Below, piece after piece: positions 60,763 to 64,000 of a stretch of DNA of 64,000 nt. The notes under the pieces are model-generated. The model worked only from the letters and a program-made list of their open reading frames with translations. It was not told the origin of the DNA and did no database searches. Position 1 is the first letter of the stretch; every line of letters begins with the position of its first letter. Position numbers and translations under genes: made by a program. The DNA is from Bacteroidota bacterium (lineage in GTDB: Bacteria; Bacteroidota; Bacteroidia; AKYH767-A; OLB10), in assembly GCA_016714005.1 (NCBI GenBank), contig JADJOA010000014.1, forward strand, positions 62,001-126,000. The letters run 5' to 3'.

Positions 60763-62360
60763 ATGAGAATAATAACAAAAGTTTTAACCACCGTAGTTTT
60801 AACAGCATCGCTTTTAGCGGGATCAAAACCGGCATTAAGTCAAACACCTGAGTTACAAAAAATAGCAGCGCTCATGCAAATGATAGACTATTTTTATGTT
60901 GACACAGTCAACAAAAACAAAATTGCCGAAGATGCTATTAAAGCTGTTTTAAAAGATCTTGACCCACACAGCGTGTACATACCTGCATCGGAACTAAAAG
61001 AAATGAACGAACCTTTGGTAGGTAAGTTTGAGGGCATAGGCATTCAGTTTAATATTTTGAACGATACTATTATGGTTACACAAACCATAAGTGGCGGACT
61101 AAGCGAAAAACTTGGCTTGCGCCCAGGTGACCGTATTGTAAACATTGATGATAAACTGGTGGCAGGAGTAAAAATTACCAATAACGATGTTTTGAAAAAC
61201 TACGCGGAGACAAAGGCACTAAGGTTAAGGTTGATATTTTCAGAAGAGGCGAAGAAAAACTTTTGGTATTTGACATTATACGTGATAAAATTCCAATTTA
61301 TAGTGTAGATGCAACCTACATGGCAGCGCCCGAAGTTGGCTATATAAAAATTTCGCGCTTTGCAGATAGTACCGTTGATGAATTTAAAGAGGCGCTAAAA
61401 AAACTACAGGAGCAGGGAGTTAAAAATTTAATACTTGACTTAACCGATAATGGCGGTGGTTATTTAAACCGCGCCATTGAATTGGCTGATGAGTTTTTAG
61501 CAGACGGAAAAAAAGTAGTATTTACTCAGGGACGTACCTCACCGTTGCAGGAAAACTTTGCAACAACTATTGGCGGATTTGAAAAAGGAAAAGTGGTAGT
61601 GATGATTAATGAATACTCTGCATCGGCAAGCGAAATAGTTTCTGGTGCAGTTCAGGATTGGGACAGAGGATTGGTCGTTGGCAGACGCTCTTTTGGCAAG
61701 GGATTGGTTCAAAAACCATACTCATTACCTGACGGATCTGCAGTTCGGTTAACGGTTGCTCGTTATTATACTCCTTCAGGACGAAGCATTCAAAAATCAT
61801 ATGAAAAAGGCGATGAGGCTTATGACGAAGATATTTCTGAAAGGTTTAAGCATGGAGAATTGTATCATTTAGACAGCATAAAATTTAATGACTCGTTAAA
61901 ATATCAAACTAACGGCAAGCGAACTGTTTATGGCGGTGGTGGAATTATGCCTGATGTTTTTGTACCGCTTGATACTACTCTTACAAGCAAATATTATTCA
62001 GATTTAATCCGAAAAGGTGTTCTTAATGAATATGCATTATCATACACCGATGACCACCGTAACGAAATGAAAGCGAAATATGCCAATGCCACAGCATTTA
62101 AAAAAGAATTTGTAATTGATGATAAAATGATGCAGGATTTTTATGCGCTGGCTGTAAAGAAGGGAGTGGAAAGAGATGAGAAAGGAATTGCAACTTCAGG
62201 CTCACTTATCAATTTCCAATTACGTGCGTTAATGGCAATAGATTTATGGAACAGCAGCGCTTACTTTGAAGTAATAAACGACATTAACAATATTTATCAG
62301 AAGGCGCTGCAAAGTTTACAAGACAACACTTTTGATAAAATGAAAATAGCGGGTAATTAA
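60763..62360 (+). pseudogene. C-terminal processing protease (S41), one frameshift
   Basis: A periplasmic serine protease. Reconstructed as 532 residues with a signal peptide (1-26), a tail-specific N-terminal helix region with D-P-H-S-V-Y-I-P, a PDZ domain (G-L-R-P-G-D-R-I-V-N-I-D), and the S41 catalytic domain with G-Y-I-K-I-S-R-F, L-D-L-T-D-N-G-G-G-Y, the Ser nucleophile in E-Y-S-A-S-A-S-E-I-V, and Lys in F-G-K-G-L-V-Q. One base is missing in the A5 run at 61195-61199; adding it gives 533 codons with stop and restores L-R-G-D-K-G-T-K-V. The stop lies inside a strong terminator hairpin. Confidence 0.93.
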
Positions 62361-62373
62361 CCCGCTATTTTTA
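62343..62373 (+). terminator. Rho-independent terminator overlapping the protease stop
   Basis: AAAATAGCGGGT and ACCCGCTATTTT form a perfect 12-bp stem with a 5-nt loop, followed by T residues. The TAA stop at 62358-62360 lies in the loop and right arm. Confidence 0.88.
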
Positions 62374-62528
62374 GTTGGTTTAATTAAAAGATTCCTTGTA
62401 ACTGATATCCTAAACAAGTAATCAATTATATCAAGCTGATGTTTTTTCAGACAGAATTAAACATAACCTTACAACCTTATAACCCTTATCCTTTTTCATG
62501 CGTAAAAAAATATCTTTGGCGCACAATT

Positions 62529-64000
62529 ATGTTAAAACAAAGTTTACAGCAAAAGCTTTTACAAAACTTTCTCCACAACAAATTCAGTTAATGAAATTGT
62601 TGCAGTTGCCTGCTGTTGCACTTGAACAACGCATAAAAGAAGAGTTAGAGACAAACCCTGCTTTAGAAGAAGGGGACGAAAACGAAATTGAAGAGGATGA
62701 GTTTGCAAGTGCAGAAGATGCCATAGAAAAAACTGAAGGAGAAGAAAACAAGGATGAGGTAAAAGAAGAGCAGGATGATTTTTCGAATAATGATGTGCCC
62801 GATGAGCCTGCGGATAAAACATCAACCGATGATTTTGATATTGACGATTACATACAGGATGATGATGTGCCTTACTACAAAACGCAGGCAAACAACCATA
62901 GCGATGACGATGAACGCTTTGAATCACCGGTGGTAAGCAGTGCAACTTTCCAGGAATCTTTATTGCAACAATTAGGATTGCTTGAAATTGAAAACAGGCA
63001 GTACTCCATTGCAGCGCATTTAATTGGCAGCTTAGATGAGGATGGTTATTTGCGCAGAGATTTAAACTCCATAGTAAACGATCTTGCCTTTACACAAAAC
63101 ATTGAAACAAATGCCGATGAACTGCTCAAGATTTTAAAAATTGTTCAAGGGTTTGACCCGGCCGGCATTGGCGCGCGCGATTTGCAAGAATGTTTGTTGT
63201 TGCAATTAGAAAGAAAACCAACCCCCGACCGATACACAAAACTTTCCATACAGGTAATTAAAAATTACATGGAGGAGTTTTCAAAAAAGCATTACGAAAA
63301 AATTGCCGACAATCTTAATATCACTGACGAAGATTTAAAGGAAGTGATTCACGAAATTATAAAGTTGAATCCGCGTCCAGGGGGCGATGCTACTCCCGAA
63401 AGCAGAACTTCACAACACATCATTCCTGATTTTTTAATTGCAAACAATGATGGCAGGTTAGATTTGAGTTTGAACTCACGTAATGCTCCCGAGTTAAGAA
63501 TTAACCGCGAGTATTCGCAAATGATTGAGGCATATTCAAAAGACAAAAAAACAAATCGAATAAAGATGCTGTTGTTTATTTGAAACAGAAAATAGATTCA
63601 GCCAAATGGTTTATTGATGCCATACTGCAGCGCCAGCTTACGTTGTTAAAATGTATGGAAGCCATCATGAATTACCAGTACGAATATTTCCGTGATGGTG
63701 ACGAAACCAAACTAAAGCCAATGATTTTAAAAGACATTGCCGAAGTTGTGGGTATGGATATTTCAACCGTATCGCGTGTTGCCAACAGCAAATATGTGCA
63801 AACTCCGTTTGGTACATTCTTATTAAAAACATTTTTTAGCGAATCGCTTTCTACCGATAGTGGCGAAGAAGTAAGCAGCCGCGAAGTAAAAAAGATTTTA
63901 AGCGATGCCATAGCATCTGAAGACAAACGCCACCCGTTGCCCGATGACCAGCTTACAAAAATTTTGCAGGAGAAAGGGTACAACATTGCAAGACGCACCG
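62529..64000 (+). pseudogene. rpoN: RNA polymerase sigma-54 factor RpoN (partial), two frameshifts
   Basis: Directs RNA polymerase to -24/-12 promoters under activator control. The usual N-terminal lead M-L-K-Q-S-L-Q-Q-K-L-L-Q-N-F-S-P-Q-Q starts at ATG 62529 once one T is added to the T3 run at 62568-62570; the upstream ATG at 62498 only opens a false lead. Region I (Q-I-Q-L-M-K-L-L-Q-L-P) is followed by an acidic region II, then the core-binding domain (G-F-D-P-A-G-I-G-A-R-D-L-Q-E-C-L). A second missing base near 63559-63560 separates this from the DNA-binding part (D-I-A-E-V-V-G-M-D-I-S-T-V-S-R-V). The gene runs off the right edge, before the RpoN box. Confidence 0.93.

Overview
The window is chromosomal DNA from a member of the Bacteroidota. 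The evidence is a large number of secreted proteins ending in a type IX secretion (T9SS type A) sorting domain, PorT-like outer-membrane barrels, TAnnTTTG-type promoter boxes, almost no Shine-Dalgarno sequences, and Bacteroidota-style DnaG, MnmG, NadA, YbeY and RpoN. A Chitinophagales or Sphingobacteriales-like lineage is plausible, but I cannot fix the genus.

Layout. 0-23 kb is mostly core genome: dnaG, a ~2,030-residue T9SS surface protein, a MORN-repeat protein, nadA, rpiB, a DedA membrane protein, several T9SS proteins, a broken SAM methyltransferase and mnmG. Two ParB-type parS-like palindromes and a pair of 54-bp direct repeats flank mnmG. A 526-bp AT-rich gap at 11.1-11.7 kb carries DnaA-box-like sites, so the left part may lie near the replication origin. 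A 21-bp tandem repeat array (22.9-23.2 kb) separates this core from an accessory defence island at 23.2-34.9 kb. The island holds a type I restriction-modification system (hsdR, hsdM, hsdS) with an Abi_2 abortive-infection gene inside the operon. After it come a membrane/coiled-coil protein, a HEPN-like protein with an R-x4-H motif, a GmrSD-like (DUF262 + HNH) type IV restriction gene, a possible uracil-DNA-glycosylase-like protein and two membrane proteins.

35-48 kb is mixed: a two-domain protein of unknown family, a NIPSNAP/ABM-like protein, a PQQ-dependent sugar dehydrogenase lipoprotein, YjdM, an SLC13 transporter, a KOW-domain protein, a NYN-domain nuclease, YbeY and a 1,040-residue PKD/GEVED surface protein. 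48-64 kb is central metabolism and envelope: pyruvate carboxylase, an IS256-family insertion with a clear 8-bp target duplication, a GT2 glycosyltransferase, the 3-oxoacid CoA-transferase pair, a class A penicillin-binding protein, cob(I)alamin adenosyltransferase, a C-terminal processing protease and the start of rpoN.

Data-quality warning. About half of the genes (24 by my count) are interrupted by one- or two-base shifts, mostly in short homopolymers. They include pyruvate carboxylase, rpoN, penicillin-binding protein 1A and the CoA-transferase, and in nearly every case one or a few single- or two-base changes restore a full-length family member. I read this chiefly as residual sequencing error rather than genome decay. 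Broken genes are listed once over their full span as 'pseudogene', with the reconstruction described.
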